Below are positions 49,459-57,960 of a stretch of DNA of 64,000 nucleotides, piece by piece. The DNA is from Pseudarthrobacter naphthalenicus (GTDB lineage: Bacteria > Actinomycetota > Actinomycetes > Actinomycetales > Micrococcaceae). The notes under the pieces are model-generated. The model did not search any database and had not been told where the DNA came from. It saw only the letters and a program-made list of their open reading frames with translations. The translations under genes and the position numbers were made by a program. Where the stretch lies: NCBI RefSeq assembly GCF_029076445.1, contig NZ_JARESG010000013.1:81546-145545 (forward strand), in the 5' to 3' direction. Every line of letters starts with the position of its first letter. Position 1 is the stretch's first letter.

Positions 49459-50800
49459 TGTTTGCTCCTTGAGATGTAGCGAGTTGAGATGTTGCGAGTT
49501 TTGATTTGAGATTGATGCCGACGGCGGCGAGCAGGATCGCAGCGATGGCGGCTGCACCGGCGAAGGCGAGGAAGTTGGAATTGACGCCCAGCCCGGCAGC
49601 CAGCAGGAGGCCACCGATCTGGGGGGCCGCGACGGCACCGATGCGTCCGGTCCCGAGGGCCCAGCCGAGAGCTGTTCCGCGCAAGTGTCCGGGATAGTGG
49701 CTGGCGACTGCGGCGATGATCAGGCACTGGGTGCCGTGCGTTCCGACGCCGGCGAGAACCAGCATGAGGTACACGACCGTGACGGGCGGACCCGTAACCA
49801 GGACCACCAGGGCGGCGGCGGCGACACCGGCTGCGGCGATGGCGGTGGGGATGGGCCCGAACCGGGTTCCGGCCCAGGCGGTGATGACCGAACCGGCCAC
49901 CGCGCCGAGGTTCAGCGCCAGGGCGAAGGTCAGCGCCGAACCAAGGTTGTAACCGGCGAGCTGCATGAGGTTCGGCAACCAGGTACCCAGCCCGTACCAG
50001 GCAAAGAGAGTGGCGATGGTTGCGACCGCGAACAGCAGGCTGATGCCCAGGTACGGGGCACGGAGCAGCGAGGAGAAACCGGCGGGCTGATGGTGTGAGC
50101 CCTTGCCCGCGGCCTTGCGGGCCGCCTTCTCTGCTGCGCTGACCGGGGCGAGGGTCTCCGGAAGGTACTTCAGACCCAGCGGCACCACAATCACGAGGGC
50201 CAGGATGGCCACCAGGAACATCGCTTCCCAGCCGAAGGCGGGGATCAGCTGGATCCCGACGAGGGCGGCGATGGATCCGCCGATCGGGACACCGGACATC
50301 ATCAGGGTGGCGATGATGGACCTCCACCGGGCCGGGACCAGCTCTGCGACCAAGGCGTTTGCAGAGGGAACGAGGCCGCCGAGTCCGATGCCGGCCAGGA
50401 GCCGGAGGATACCGAAGATCGCCGCGCCCGGGGCGAAAGCGCAGAGCACCGTGAAGACCGAGAAGACGACGGCGCAACCCAGGATGGTGCGGCGGCGGCC
50501 CCATGAGTCGGCCATCCGCCCGGCGAAAATGGCCCCGATCATCATGCCAACGAACGCCATGGACCCGATGGTTCCGGCGGTGGCCTTGGTCAGGCCCCAA
50601 CCGGTCTCGGAAATAAGGGACGACTGGACCGTGCCGTAGACGATGAGGTCATACCCATCGAAGACCACCAGAAGCCAGCAGACGAGGACGGCGGCGGCCG
50701 AACCTTTGGAGAACCGTGCGGCAGGACCGTCAGCGGCGGGTTGGCCGGCGGCCCCCGGCGAAGGCCGTTGCGGCACTGCAGCGGGAAGTGTGTGATTCAT
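49451..50800 (-). CDS. MFS transporter, aromatic acid:H+ symporter family
   Basis: A 449-residue 12-segment permease of the AAHS group (PcaK/BenK/GenK-like). The loop 2-3 motif GRMADSWGRRRT and the first-segment acidic motif DGYDLIVYG, needed for aromatic uptake in PcaK, are visible. Partnering 3-hydroxybenzoate hydroxylase suggests uptake of 3-hydroxybenzoate or gentisate. The C-terminus ends in a small tandem repeat (LATSQ twice). ATG 50800 is chosen; 12 in-frame codons lie upstream. Confidence 0.9.
   Translation of the reverse strand: MNHTLPAAVPQRPSPGAAGQPAADGPAARFSKGSAAAVLVCWLLVVFDGYDLIVYGTVQSSLISETGWGLTKATAGTIGSMAFVGMMIGAIFAGRMADSWGRRRTILGCAVVFSVFTVLCAFAPGAAIFGILRLLAGIGLGGLVPSANALVAELVPARWRSIIATLMMSGVPIGGSIAALVGIQLIPAFGWEAMFLVAILALVIVVPLGLKYLPETLAPVSAAEKAARKAAGKGSHHQPAGFSSLLRAPYLGISLLFAVATIATLFAWYGLGTWLPNLMQLAGYNLGSALTFALALNLGAVAGSVITAWAGTRFGPIPTAIAAAGVAAAALVVLVTGPPVTVVYLMLVLAGVGTHGTQCLIIAAVASHYPGHLRGTALGWALGTGRIGAVAAPQIGGLLLAAGLGVNSNFLAFAGAAAIAAILLAAVGINLKSKLATSQLATSQGANNV
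49471..49500. repeat. 15-bp tandem repeat in MFS 3' end
   Basis: GAGATGTAGCGAGTT (49471-49485) is followed directly by GAGATGTTGCGAGTT (49486-49500), one mismatch. It encodes the duplicated LATSQ at the transporter C-terminus and lies just upstream of the hydroxylase ribosome site. Confidence 0.85.
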
Positions 50801-50812
50801 CCCACTACTGTC

Positions 50813-51694
50813 ATGGCACGCGAAGATGAACCACAATACAATTCTGATGTGCAGAACAACCCACCCCCACGCCCGGCGTCCAGTCCGGCTGCCCGGTCAG
50901 CCAGGAAGCCGCTGCAAAAGCGGCCCACCTATTCCATCGAGGCGGTGGATAACGCGCTGCTGCTGCTGCAGCTGCTGCGCGACGGCGGGACCTTGCGCCT
51001 GAAGGACGCCGCCGAGGAGCTGGGTGTGGCGCCGTCAACCGCTCACCGCCTGCTGGCCATGCTGGTGTACCGGGGGTTCGCGATCCAGGATGAGACCCGG
51101 CGGTACGTTCCCGGGCCGGCCATGGGGGTGGGCCCGGCCGGGCTGAGCTGGTCCCGCCTGCTCCGCAGCCTTGCCCAGCCGCATATGGAGCTGCTCTCCG
51201 CCCGCCTCAACGAGACGGTCAACCTGATGGTCCGCGTGGGAACCAAGGTGCGTTTCCTGGCCACCGTGGAGGGAAACAATGTCTTGCGGATCGGCGACCG
51301 GCAGGGGACGGTGATGCCGGCGGACAAAACCTCCGGCGGGAAAGTGATGCTGGCGGAACTCGAAGGCCCCCTGATTGACCAGCTGTTCCGCAGCAACAAC
51401 GCGGAGATCGGCGGCGACACCATTGCCGCCGAGGACTACCCGGCGTTCCTGCGGGAACTTGATACCATCCGCGCCAACGGTTTCGCCGCCAATTTCGAAG
51501 GCACGGAGGAGGGCGTCAGCGCTTTGGGCATGGCCCTGCACAACCGGCACGGCCACGTTGTCGGCGCCCTGAGCGTCGCCACTCCCGCCACGCGTTTCCG
51601 CAAGGTTTTTGACGCCGGACTCGTCCCGGCCCTGCGGGAAACCTGCCGCCAGCTGGAGATTGACATCGCCGCCAATCCGGCCGACGCGGACTGA
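50813..51694 (+). CDS. IclR-family transcriptional regulator (gentisate pathway)
   Basis: A 293-residue IclR protein: winged helix (about 42-100, with LRLKDAAEELGVAPSTAHRLLAMLV) and C-terminal effector domain (about 115-285, ending ALSVATPATRF). It is divergent from the MFS transporter and upstream of gentisate dioxygenase, so it is the likely switch of the pathway. The ATG at 50813 is arbitrary: a GTG at 50849 would start inside the operator described below, and neither has a good ribosome site. Confidence 0.9.
   Translation: MAREDEPQYNSDVQNNPPPRPASSPAARSARKPLQKRPTYSIEAVDNALLLLQLLRDGGTLRLKDAAEELGVAPSTAHRLLAMLVYRGFAIQDETRRYVPGPAMGVGPAGLSWSRLLRSLAQPHMELLSARLNETVNLMVRVGTKVRFLATVEGNNVLRIGDRQGTVMPADKTSGGKVMLAELEGPLIDQLFRSNNAEIGGDTIAAEDYPAFLRELDTIRANGFAANFEGTEEGVSALGMALHNRHGHVVGALSVATPATRFRKVFDAGLVPALRETCRQLEIDIAANPADAD
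50841..50857. promoter_or_regulatory. operator-like inverted repeat, site 1 (MFS/IclR divergent region)
   Basis: ATTCTGATGTGCAGAAC: a 6-bp arm ATTCTG with CAGAA(T/C) after 5 bp. It is 41-57 bp upstream of the MFS start and overlaps the possible starts of the IclR gene. The same motif recurs before the dioxygenase. Confidence 0.65.
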
Positions 51695-51718
51695 CGACGG
51701 ATCCTCCCTCCGGCACTA

Positions 51719-51735
51719 ATTCTGACTGGCAGAAT
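51719..51735. promoter_or_regulatory. operator-like inverted repeat, site 2 (upstream of gentisate dioxygenase)
   Basis: ATTCTGACTGGCAGAAT: perfect 6-bp arms around a 5-bp spacer, sharing 13 of 17 positions with site 1. It ends 76 bp before the dioxygenase start, just upstream of a possible promoter (TTGGGG at 51739, TAGAGT at 51763, 18 bp apart). A weaker relative (TCTG-N6-CAGA) is at 51768-51781. Confidence 0.7.
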
Positions 51736-51811
51736 ATGTTGGGGGTCACAACGCCGGATCCGTAGAGTCTGACTACGCAGAAATAGTGTTTTGACCTTAA
51801 AGGAGGCCGAC

Positions 51812-52945
51812 GTGTCCATCAGCGCCGAGAACACGACCCACGAATCAGTAGCCGCGGGGCACACCGCGCCTGAGCCGACGCCCGAAGAGGCCGCGGAGCT
51901 CGCCAAGCTGTACAAGGATTTCGACCGCGAGAACCTGATCCCGCTGTGGACCCAGATCGCGGACCTGATGCCGATGGTGCCGTCGCCCAAGGCTGTGCCG
52001 CACGTTTGGCGGTGGAGTGACCTGTACCCCCTCGCCGCCCGTGCCGGGGATCTGGTCCCCGTGGGCCGTGGCGGGGAACGCCGCGCAATCGCCCTCGCCA
52101 ACCCGGGCCTGGCCGGCACCGCCTACGCCACCCCGACGCTGTGGGCCGCCATCCAGTACCTCGGCGCCCGCGAGACCGCCCCGGAGCACCGCCACTCCCA
52201 GAACGCGTTCCGCTTCGTGGTTGAGGGCGAGGGCGTCTGGACCGTGGTGAACGGGGATCCGGTGCGGATGTCCCGCGGAGATTTCCTGCTCACTCCGGGC
52301 TGGAACTTCCACGGCCACCACAACGACACCGACGAGCCGATGGCCTGGATTGACGGCCTGGATATCCCGTTTGTGCACTACGCCGATGCCGGCTTCTTCG
52401 AGTTCGGCACCGAGCGCGTCACAGACGAGGCGACCCCGGACATCTCCCGCTCCGAGCGGCTCTGGGCCCACCCCGGCCTGCGCCCCCTCTCGGGCCTGGA
52501 TGACACCACCAGCTCCCCCATCGCCGCGTACCGGTGGAAGTACACCGACGCCGCCCTCCGCGAGCAGCTCCTCCTCGAAGACGAGGGCCACCCGGCCACC
52601 GTGTCCCAGGGCCATGCTGCCGTCCGCTACACCAACCCGACCACCGGCGGCGACGTGATGCCCACCATCCGGGCCGAATTCCACCGCTTCCGGGCCGGCG
52701 CGTCCACCGAACCCCTGCATGAGGTCGGCTCCAGCGTCTGGCAGGTCTTCGAGGGCCGTGGCAGTGTAGTCCTGAACGGCGAGACCAGGACCCTGGACAA
52801 GGGCGACCTGTTTGTGGTCCCGTCCTGGGCGGAATGGTCCCTGCAGGCAGAGACGGAATTCGATCTGTTCCGCTTCAGCGACGCCCCAATTTTTGAACGG
52901 CTGAACTTTAACCGCACCTACACCGAAGGACGCAAGAACGCATGA
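51812..52945 (+). CDS. gentisate 1,2-dioxygenase
   Basis: A 377-residue bicupin Fe(II) dioxygenase opening the gentisate ring to maleylpyruvate. The first cupin carries the metal histidines in EHRHSQNAFRF (His126, His128) and WNFHGHHND (His167/169); the second cupin (about 285-360) shows VWQVFEGRGSVVLNGE. The GTG at 51812 is fixed by AAGGAGG upstream; 7 further codons are open. It is the first gene of the three-gene operon, preceded by operator site 2. Confidence 0.94.
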   Translation: MSISAENTTHESVAAGHTAPEPTPEEAAELAKLYKDFDRENLIPLWTQIADLMPMVPSPKAVPHVWRWSDLYPLAARAGDLVPVGRGGERRAIALANPGLAGTAYATPTLWAAIQYLGARETAPEHRHSQNAFRFVVEGEGVWTVVNGDPVRMSRGDFLLTPGWNFHGHHNDTDEPMAWIDGLDIPFVHYADAGFFEFGTERVTDEATPDISRSERLWAHPGLRPLSGLDDTTSSPIAAYRWKYTDAALREQLLLEDEGHPATVSQGHAAVRYTNPTTGGDVMPTIRAEFHRFRAGASTEPLHEVGSSVWQVFEGRGSVVLNGETRTLDKGDLFVVPSWAEWSLQAETEFDLFRFSDAPIFERLNFNRTYTEGRKNA

Positions 52946-53763
52946 AACTCCTCACCCTCCGTACCGCTGAAGGCACGAAGGCTGTCCGCCAGGACGGCGA
53001 CACCCTGACCGAAATCGACGGGTTCTCCGACGTCGGAGCGCTCCTGAAAGACACCAACTGGGAGTCCATCGCGCAGGCCGCATCCGGGGCCACCCACCCG
53101 CTCGACGGCGCCGACCTTGAGGCCGTTGTCCCCGCACCGGGCAAGATCATCTGCGTGGGCCACAACTACCGCAACCACATCAAGGAAATGGGCCGGGAAG
53201 TTCCCGAGTTCCCCACCCTGTTCGCCAAGTACCAGGAATCCCTGATCGGCCCGAACGATGACCTGGCCCTGCCGCAGGAATCCGACACGGTCGACTGGGA
53301 GTCCGAGCTCGCCGTCGTGATCGGCAAGAAGGGCCGCCGGATTTCCGAAGCCGACGCCGCCGACCACATCGCCGGCTACGCCGTCCTGAACGACGTGTCC
53401 ATGCGCGACTACCAGTTCCGCACCATCCAGTGGCTGCAGGGCAAGACCTGGGAGAAGTCCACCCCGTTCGGCCCCGCCCTGGTCACCAAGGACGAGTTCA
53501 GCGGCGGCCTCATGACCACCGCCATCGATGGTGAAGTCCAGCAGTCCACCCCGACCAACGACGTCGTGTTCACCCCGGAGTTCCTGGTGTCCTACATCTC
53601 CACCGTCATCACCCTGAACTCCGGCGACGTTATTGCCACCGGCACCCCCGGCGGCGTGGGCCACGCCCAGGACCCGAAGCGGTACCTGCAGGAAGGCCAG
53701 CTCCTGGTCACCACCATTGAGGGCCTGGGCCAGCTGAACAACCGCGTGGTCAAGGAAGCCTGA
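52942..53763 (+). CDS. fumarylpyruvate hydrolase (FAH family)
   Basis: A 273-residue fumarylacetoacetate hydrolase-fold enzyme that splits fumarylpyruvate into fumarate and pyruvate. ICVGHNYRNHIKEM and the metal-ligand block DTVDWESELAVVIG (about 113-126), then the GYAVLNDVSMRDYQ segment, match the family. It overlaps the dioxygenase by 4 bp (ATGA) and the isomerase by one base (TGATG). The order dioxygenase-hydrolase-isomerase is a complete ring-fission module. Confidence 0.92.
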   Translation: MKLLTLRTAEGTKAVRQDGDTLTEIDGFSDVGALLKDTNWESIAQAASGATHPLDGADLEAVVPAPGKIICVGHNYRNHIKEMGREVPEFPTLFAKYQESLIGPNDDLALPQESDTVDWESELAVVIGKKGRRISEADAADHIAGYAVLNDVSMRDYQFRTIQWLQGKTWEKSTPFGPALVTKDEFSGGLMTTAIDGEVQQSTPTNDVVFTPEFLVSYISTVITLNSGDVIATGTPGGVGHAQDPKRYLQEGQLLVTTIEGLGQLNNRVVKEA

Positions 53764-54521
53764 TGGTCGCGCGCCACGACCAAACGTCGGACCCGCAGCT
53801 GCTCGAATCGCTGCTGCAGGCCCGGCGTGGGACCGCGTTCTTCGCGCGCAAGCTCAACGAGCTTTCCGACGCGGACCTCGACGGCCCCTCGTTGCTGCCG
53901 GGCTGGTCCCGCCGCCATGTCACCGCGCACATCGGCTACAACGCCCGCGCCATCGCCAGGCTGATTGAGTGGGCGGCCACCGGGGTGGAAACACCCATGT
54001 ACGCGTCCACGGAGATCCGCGACCACGAAATCAATTTCGGGGCCACCCTCCCTGCGATCGCGTTGCGGCACCTCTTTGACCACTCCGCCGTGCACCTGAA
54101 CGTCGAATGGCGCGATCTGCCTGCTGACGCCTGGCACCACAAAGTCAAGACCGCCCAGGGCCGCATTGTCCCCGCCGAGGAAACAGTCTGGATGCGCACC
54201 CGCGAGGTCTGGACCCACGCCGTGGACCTGAACAACGGGGCGACCTTTTCCGACATCCCGGCACCGGTGCTCGAACGCCTGCTCAAAGACATCACCGGAG
54301 CGTGGAAGACCCGGGGCACCGACACGGGGCTCCTCGTCAAGGTCACCGGCCGGCAACCGGAGCTTGAAGTCGGCAGCGCCGGCCCGGACGCTCCCCTGGT
54401 GATCTCCGGTCCGCTGGCCGGCGTGGCCCGGTGGGCGACCGGCCGGGGAACCGACGGCGTCACCGCCACCCAAAACGGAGCGCCCCTGGACACCGTGCCA
54501 GCCGCTCCGAAATGGATCTAG
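53763..54521 (+). CDS. mycothiol-dependent maleylpyruvate isomerase
   Basis: A 252-residue DinB/MDMPI-fold enzyme that isomerises maleylpyruvate to fumarylpyruvate using mycothiol. The zinc ligands His56, Glu148 and His152 (HVTAHIG and REVWTHAVDL) have the same spacing as His52, Glu144 and His148 of the Corynebacterium enzyme. A C-terminal SCP2-like region follows. Mycothiol use agrees with the actinobacterial host. It ends the operon at a strong terminator. Confidence 0.92.
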   Translation: MVARHDQTSDPQLLESLLQARRGTAFFARKLNELSDADLDGPSLLPGWSRRHVTAHIGYNARAIARLIEWAATGVETPMYASTEIRDHEINFGATLPAIALRHLFDHSAVHLNVEWRDLPADAWHHKVKTAQGRIVPAEETVWMRTREVWTHAVDLNNGATFSDIPAPVLERLLKDITGAWKTRGTDTGLLVKVTGRQPELEVGSAGPDAPLVISGPLAGVARWATGRGTDGVTATQNGAPLDTVPAAPKWI

Positions 54522-54536
54522 CTCCAGGTACCACCG

Positions 54537-54568
54537 CGTAAGGTCCCCTCCACGGAGGGGGCCTTACG
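54537..54568 (+). terminator. terminator of the gentisate operon
   Basis: A 15-bp stem of CGTAAGGTCCCCTCC (54537-54551) with 54554-54568, with one T-G wobble and a minimal loop, 15 bp after the isomerase stop. It is followed by TGTTTGTGCC. Good Rho-independent terminator shape. Confidence 0.85.
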
Positions 54569-54595
54569 TGTTTGTGCCGTACTCGTTTGGCGCTG

Positions 54596-55033
54596 CTAGG
54601 ACGAAGGGGCTGCGGCCTCACCGGCACCGTTGACGTTGACCAGCCAGGCGGTCCCGAACCGGTCAGTGCACATGCCGAACATATCGCCCCAGGGCGCGGG
54701 TTCCAGCGGAACAGTCACGGTCCCGCCCTCCCCCGAGAGCTTGTCCCAGTAGCCGCGCAGTTCCGCCTCGTCATCGCCGCTCAGCGAAACTGAAATGGTG
54801 CTGCCGGGTGTGTAGTCCATGCTGTTGGGTGTATCAGACCCCATCAGGACCAGGCCGCCGGGGGTGGTCAGCATGCCGTGCATGATCTTGTCCTTTTCGG
54901 CAGGATCGTCGCTCGCATGGAACTCCCCAAAGGTGCTGAGGGCCAGGTCGCCGCCGAATACCGAGTGATAGAAGGTCATGGCCTCCCGCGCATTGTCACG
55001 GAAACCAAGGTACGGATTGAGGGTCGTAGGCAT
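54596..55033 (-). CDS. VOC-family protein, PhnB-like
   Basis: A 145-residue PhnB-type glyoxalase-fold protein: NPYLGFRDNAREAMTFYHSVFGG, the central MHGMLTTPGGLVLMGSD, and the C-terminal GDMFGMCTDRFGTAWLVN. These small proteins are widespread and mostly uncharacterised; the usual metal-ligand pattern is incomplete, as is common in PhnB. ATG at 55033 follows AAGGAG. Confidence 0.88.
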   Translation of the reverse strand: MPTTLNPYLGFRDNAREAMTFYHSVFGGDLALSTFGEFHASDDPAEKDKIMHGMLTTPGGLVLMGSDTPNSMDYTPGSTISVSLSGDDEAELRGYWDKLSGEGGTVTVPLEPAPWGDMFGMCTDRFGTAWLVNVNGAGEAAAPSS

Positions 55034-55134
55034 GGCGGGTTCTCCTTGCAGACTGGGCGGATAGGTGTTGGAACAGTCCCCATCCTGCCGCAATTCCAAC
55101 TACCTTTGAAGAGGGCTGAGCAGGCCTGCAGACT

Positions 55135-56193
55135 CTAATGCGTCTGGTGCCAGGACCGGTCCTGGGACTCCTGGACCCAGGACTCCGCCGGGCCAGCTTC
55201 CACACGGGCCGCATCCGTCAACCAGATGGTGCTGTCCGGGTCCCAGCCCGCGATGACGGTGGCCGTGCCGGGGCTGACCGGAAGCGCGCGCCCTGCCCCG
55301 CTGAGGTAGCCCAGGACCGTCAGATGCACGGCGTCCCACTCCTCCGCCACGCGTTCCCAGTCGGGGATCACCCACCGCCCATCGCGGCCGGTGGTACGGA
55401 ACCAGTCATGGCGCCGGGACGCCGTGACGTCGAGCGGAAACGCACTGCACAGGGATGTCCAGTCCCGCGGGCTCCGGACCTCCAGTGTCCGGCCCGCACC
55501 ACGGACAGGAATCGTGGTGGCAACCTCCCAGCCGAGCGAGTCCTCCACGAGGTTTAGACCCGCCGGAAGGCGGCCTACGGTTCGGAGGGCGCCGGGCGGA
55601 ACGGACCACCAGCCTCCGGACACGGGGGCGTACGGGTCGGTGGGGAGTTCCTGCACCGCCCGTTCCTCCCCGTCGCGTACCCGCGCCACCCAGTCGGCCA
55701 GACTTGGCCGCACCGTCAACGGGGCCGGGTCCGCCGCCGACCGCCAGTCAACGGCCCATTGTTCGGGGCCGCGGCCCTCGTCCCACCAGTGGACTCCAGG
55801 TGCCATAAGGACCTGCCCGGCCAAGGGCCGCAGGGCCGCACGGATCACCGGCAGTCCTGCAAGCACGTCCTCGCCGTCGGGCTCCTGCCAGTACCTTGCG
55901 GAATCAACTGATCGCTCAAGGGTCTCCTGCAGCAGCGAGTCCGTAAGCCCGGTCAGATCCAAGGCCGCGAGCCCGGCTGCCACCCCCTCAGGTGACGGAC
56001 TGAACCGGGGACCTCCGGCGTCGTCCGCGGAAACAGCGGTGAGCAGCACCCGGGAGGTTCCACGGCCAGAATCAAGACCGTAGCCAAGCTGGAAGACCAT
56101 CAGCCTGATGTCAGGGTCCAACTCCATCGCCAGCTCGAGGCACAGCCGCCGTCCCCGCGGCCCCTCCAGAAGTGATTCCCCATTGAGCGTCAT
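55135..56193 (-). CDS. conserved hypothetical protein, 352 aa
   Basis: An unrecognised 352-residue, Trp-rich soluble protein. There is no signal peptide, membrane segment or familiar catalytic motif. Trp-rich patches (HWWDEG, SGGWWSVP, DPDSTIWLTDAA near the C-terminus) suggest a beta-rich fold. The ATG at 56193 has GAGG upstream; the open frame continues far past it as an antisense shadow of the YciO-like gene. It is divergent from the YciO gene with 60 bp between starts. Confidence 0.7.
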   Translation of the reverse strand: MTLNGESLLEGPRGRRLCLELAMELDPDIRLMVFQLGYGLDSGRGTSRVLLTAVSADDAGGPRFSPSPEGVAAGLAALDLTGLTDSLLQETLERSVDSARYWQEPDGEDVLAGLPVIRAALRPLAGQVLMAPGVHWWDEGRGPEQWAVDWRSAADPAPLTVRPSLADWVARVRDGEERAVQELPTDPYAPVSGGWWSVPPGALRTVGRLPAGLNLVEDSLGWEVATTIPVRGAGRTLEVRSPRDWTSLCSAFPLDVTASRRHDWFRTTGRDGRWVIPDWERVAEEWDAVHLTVLGYLSGAGRALPVSPGTATVIAGWDPDSTIWLTDAARVEAGPAESWVQESQDRSWHQTH

Positions 56194-56253
56194 GAGCCCA
56201 TCCTCGCACCCGTCTGATGCACTAATCGGCTGCCGGGACGTAGGCTCAGGAGC

Positions 56254-56874
56254 ATGGCCCGATACTTTGATGTTCATCCCCACGATCCCCAGCCGCGCGC
56301 GATCACGCAGGCCGTCAAGATGCTGCTCGACGGCGGCCTGATCGCCTACCCCACGGACTCCTGCTACGCGCTGGGCGCGCAGCTGGGCAACAAGGATGCG
56401 CTGGACCGGATCCGGACCATCCGCAAGCTGGACGCCAAGCACCACTTCACCCTGGTCTGCAAGGATTTCGCCCAAATGGGCCAGTTCGTGAACATCGGCA
56501 ACGACGTGTTCCGCAGCATCAAGGCCGTCACGCCAGGCAGCTACACGTTCATCCTCCCGGCCACCAAGGAAGTGCCGCGCAGGCTGCTGCATCCCAAGAA
56601 AAAGACCGTGGGCGTGCGGATCCCGGACAACCGGGTGGTTCAGGCCCTGCTCGCTGAGCTGGGCGAACCGATCCTGTCCAGCACGCTGCTGCTGCCTGAC
56701 GAAGAGGATCCGTTGACCCAGGGGTGGGAGATCAAGGAGCGGCTGGACCACGAGGTGGATGCCGTGATCGATGCCGGCGACTGCGGATCGGAGCCCACCA
56801 CGGTAGTTGATTTTTCCAGCGGTGTGGCCGACGTGGTGCGCCGCGGCGCGGGAGATCCGTCCCGGTTCGAATAG
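56254..56874 (+). CDS. YciO/Sua5/YrdC-family protein (threonylcarbamoyl-AMP synthase-like)
   Basis: A 206-residue YrdC-domain protein. The YPTDSCYALGAQLGNKDAL block (residues about 33-51), KHHFTLVCKDF and PGSYTFILPATKEVP are typical; the KRP/TIR patch of true Sua5 is replaced, which fits the YciO branch. YrdC enzymes make threonylcarbamoyl-AMP for tRNA t6A; YciO activity is lower or different. It ends 15 bp before the convergent LigD-type gene. Confidence 0.88.
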   Translation: MARYFDVHPHDPQPRAITQAVKMLLDGGLIAYPTDSCYALGAQLGNKDALDRIRTIRKLDAKHHFTLVCKDFAQMGQFVNIGNDVFRSIKAVTPGSYTFILPATKEVPRRLLHPKKKTVGVRIPDNRVVQALLAELGEPILSSTLLLPDEEDPLTQGWEIKERLDHEVDAVIDAGDCGSEPTTVVDFSSGVADVVRRGAGDPSRFE

Positions 56875-56889
56875 GCGGCCCCTCCGGAC

Positions 56890-57912
56890 TTAGTCCGGTT
56901 TGCGTGCCCTGCTCGGCTGCACGCGGGGCGGCTCGCCCGGCATCTTCGGATAGTCGGGCGGGAACGGAAGTTCACCGAGCCCTGACTTCACATCGCGGTC
57001 CCACCACCCCAGCAGCGTCTCAAGGGTGCCGGGGTTTGCGTTCATGTCCGCCCACGGGTCGCCTGCGGTTTTCAGCCGGTCCGGGACGGTGAGGATGGTG
57101 AAGTCCTTCGGGTTGATGCTTTCCAGCTCGTCCCAGGTGACAGGGCACGAAACCGGGGCGTGGGCCAGTGCCCGGGGGCTGTACGCGCCGGCGATGGTCC
57201 GGTCCCGGTTGGCCTGGTTGTAGTCCAAAAACACCTTCTCCCCGCGTTCCTCTTTCCACCAGGCCGTGGTGACTTTCCCGGGCATCCGGCGTTCCAGCTC
57301 CCGGGTGGCGGCGATCACGGCATGCCGGACCTCCAGGAATTCGTGCAGCGGCTCAATGGGCGCGTAGACGTGGAGCCCGCGGTTGCCGGAGGTCTTGATG
57401 AAGCAGTCCAGGCCTGCCTCCCCCAGTACCTCCTTCAGGCCGAGTGCGGCGGGCACGGCGTCGTCAAAGTCGGTGCCTGGCTGGGGGTCAAGGTCGATGC
57501 GGAGCTGGTCCGGGTTGTCTGTGTTCTCCGCGCGGGAGGGCCACGGATGGAACACCACCGTGTTCATTTGGACGGCCCAGACGGCGGCGGCAGGCTCGTC
57601 CAGCACCAGCATGGGATGCGAACGTGCGCTGGGAAAAGTCACCTTCACCGTGCGGACGAACTCCGGGGTTCCCTTGGGCGGGTTCTTCGAGAAAAACTGG
57701 TCGCCCTCAACGTTGTCCGAGTACCGCTGCAAGGCAACGGGCCGGCCGCCGTTGGCAGCGATGAACGCCTCCCCCACCGCAACCGTGTAGCGAGCCAGGT
57801 CAAGCTTGGTCAGTCCCAGTTCGGGCCACAGAACCCGGCTGGGGCTGGAGATGCGCATCTCGCGCTCGCCGTTGGGGCCCGGGACAGTGAGGGTGGTCTG
57901 TTCGCTCGCCAT
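56890..57912 (-). CDS. LigD-type DNA polymerase (PolDom), stand-alone
   Basis: A 340-residue archaeo-eukaryotic primase-fold polymerase of the NHEJ LigD type. The catalytic acids are in RIDLDPQPGTDFDD (about 137-150), with SGNRGLHVYAPI (about 170-181) in the nucleotide site. It is a separate polymerase domain without ligase or phosphoesterase parts, as in several actinobacterial LigC-associated or orphan copies. No Ku gene is nearby. It is divergent from the hydrolase gene, 48 bp apart. Confidence 0.9.
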   Translation of the reverse strand: MASEQTTLTVPGPNGEREMRISSPSRVLWPELGLTKLDLARYTVAVGEAFIAANGGRPVALQRYSDNVEGDQFFSKNPPKGTPEFVRTVKVTFPSARSHPMLVLDEPAAAVWAVQMNTVVFHPWPSRAENTDNPDQLRIDLDPQPGTDFDDAVPAALGLKEVLGEAGLDCFIKTSGNRGLHVYAPIEPLHEFLEVRHAVIAATRELERRMPGKVTTAWWKEERGEKVFLDYNQANRDRTIAGAYSPRALAHAPVSCPVTWDELESINPKDFTILTVPDRLKTAGDPWADMNANPGTLETLLGWWDRDVKSGLGELPFPPDYPKMPGEPPRVQPSRARKPD

Positions 57913-57960
57913 GGGGACAACCTACCCCACTCCCCTGCATTGGTCCGGCATGATGGAACC

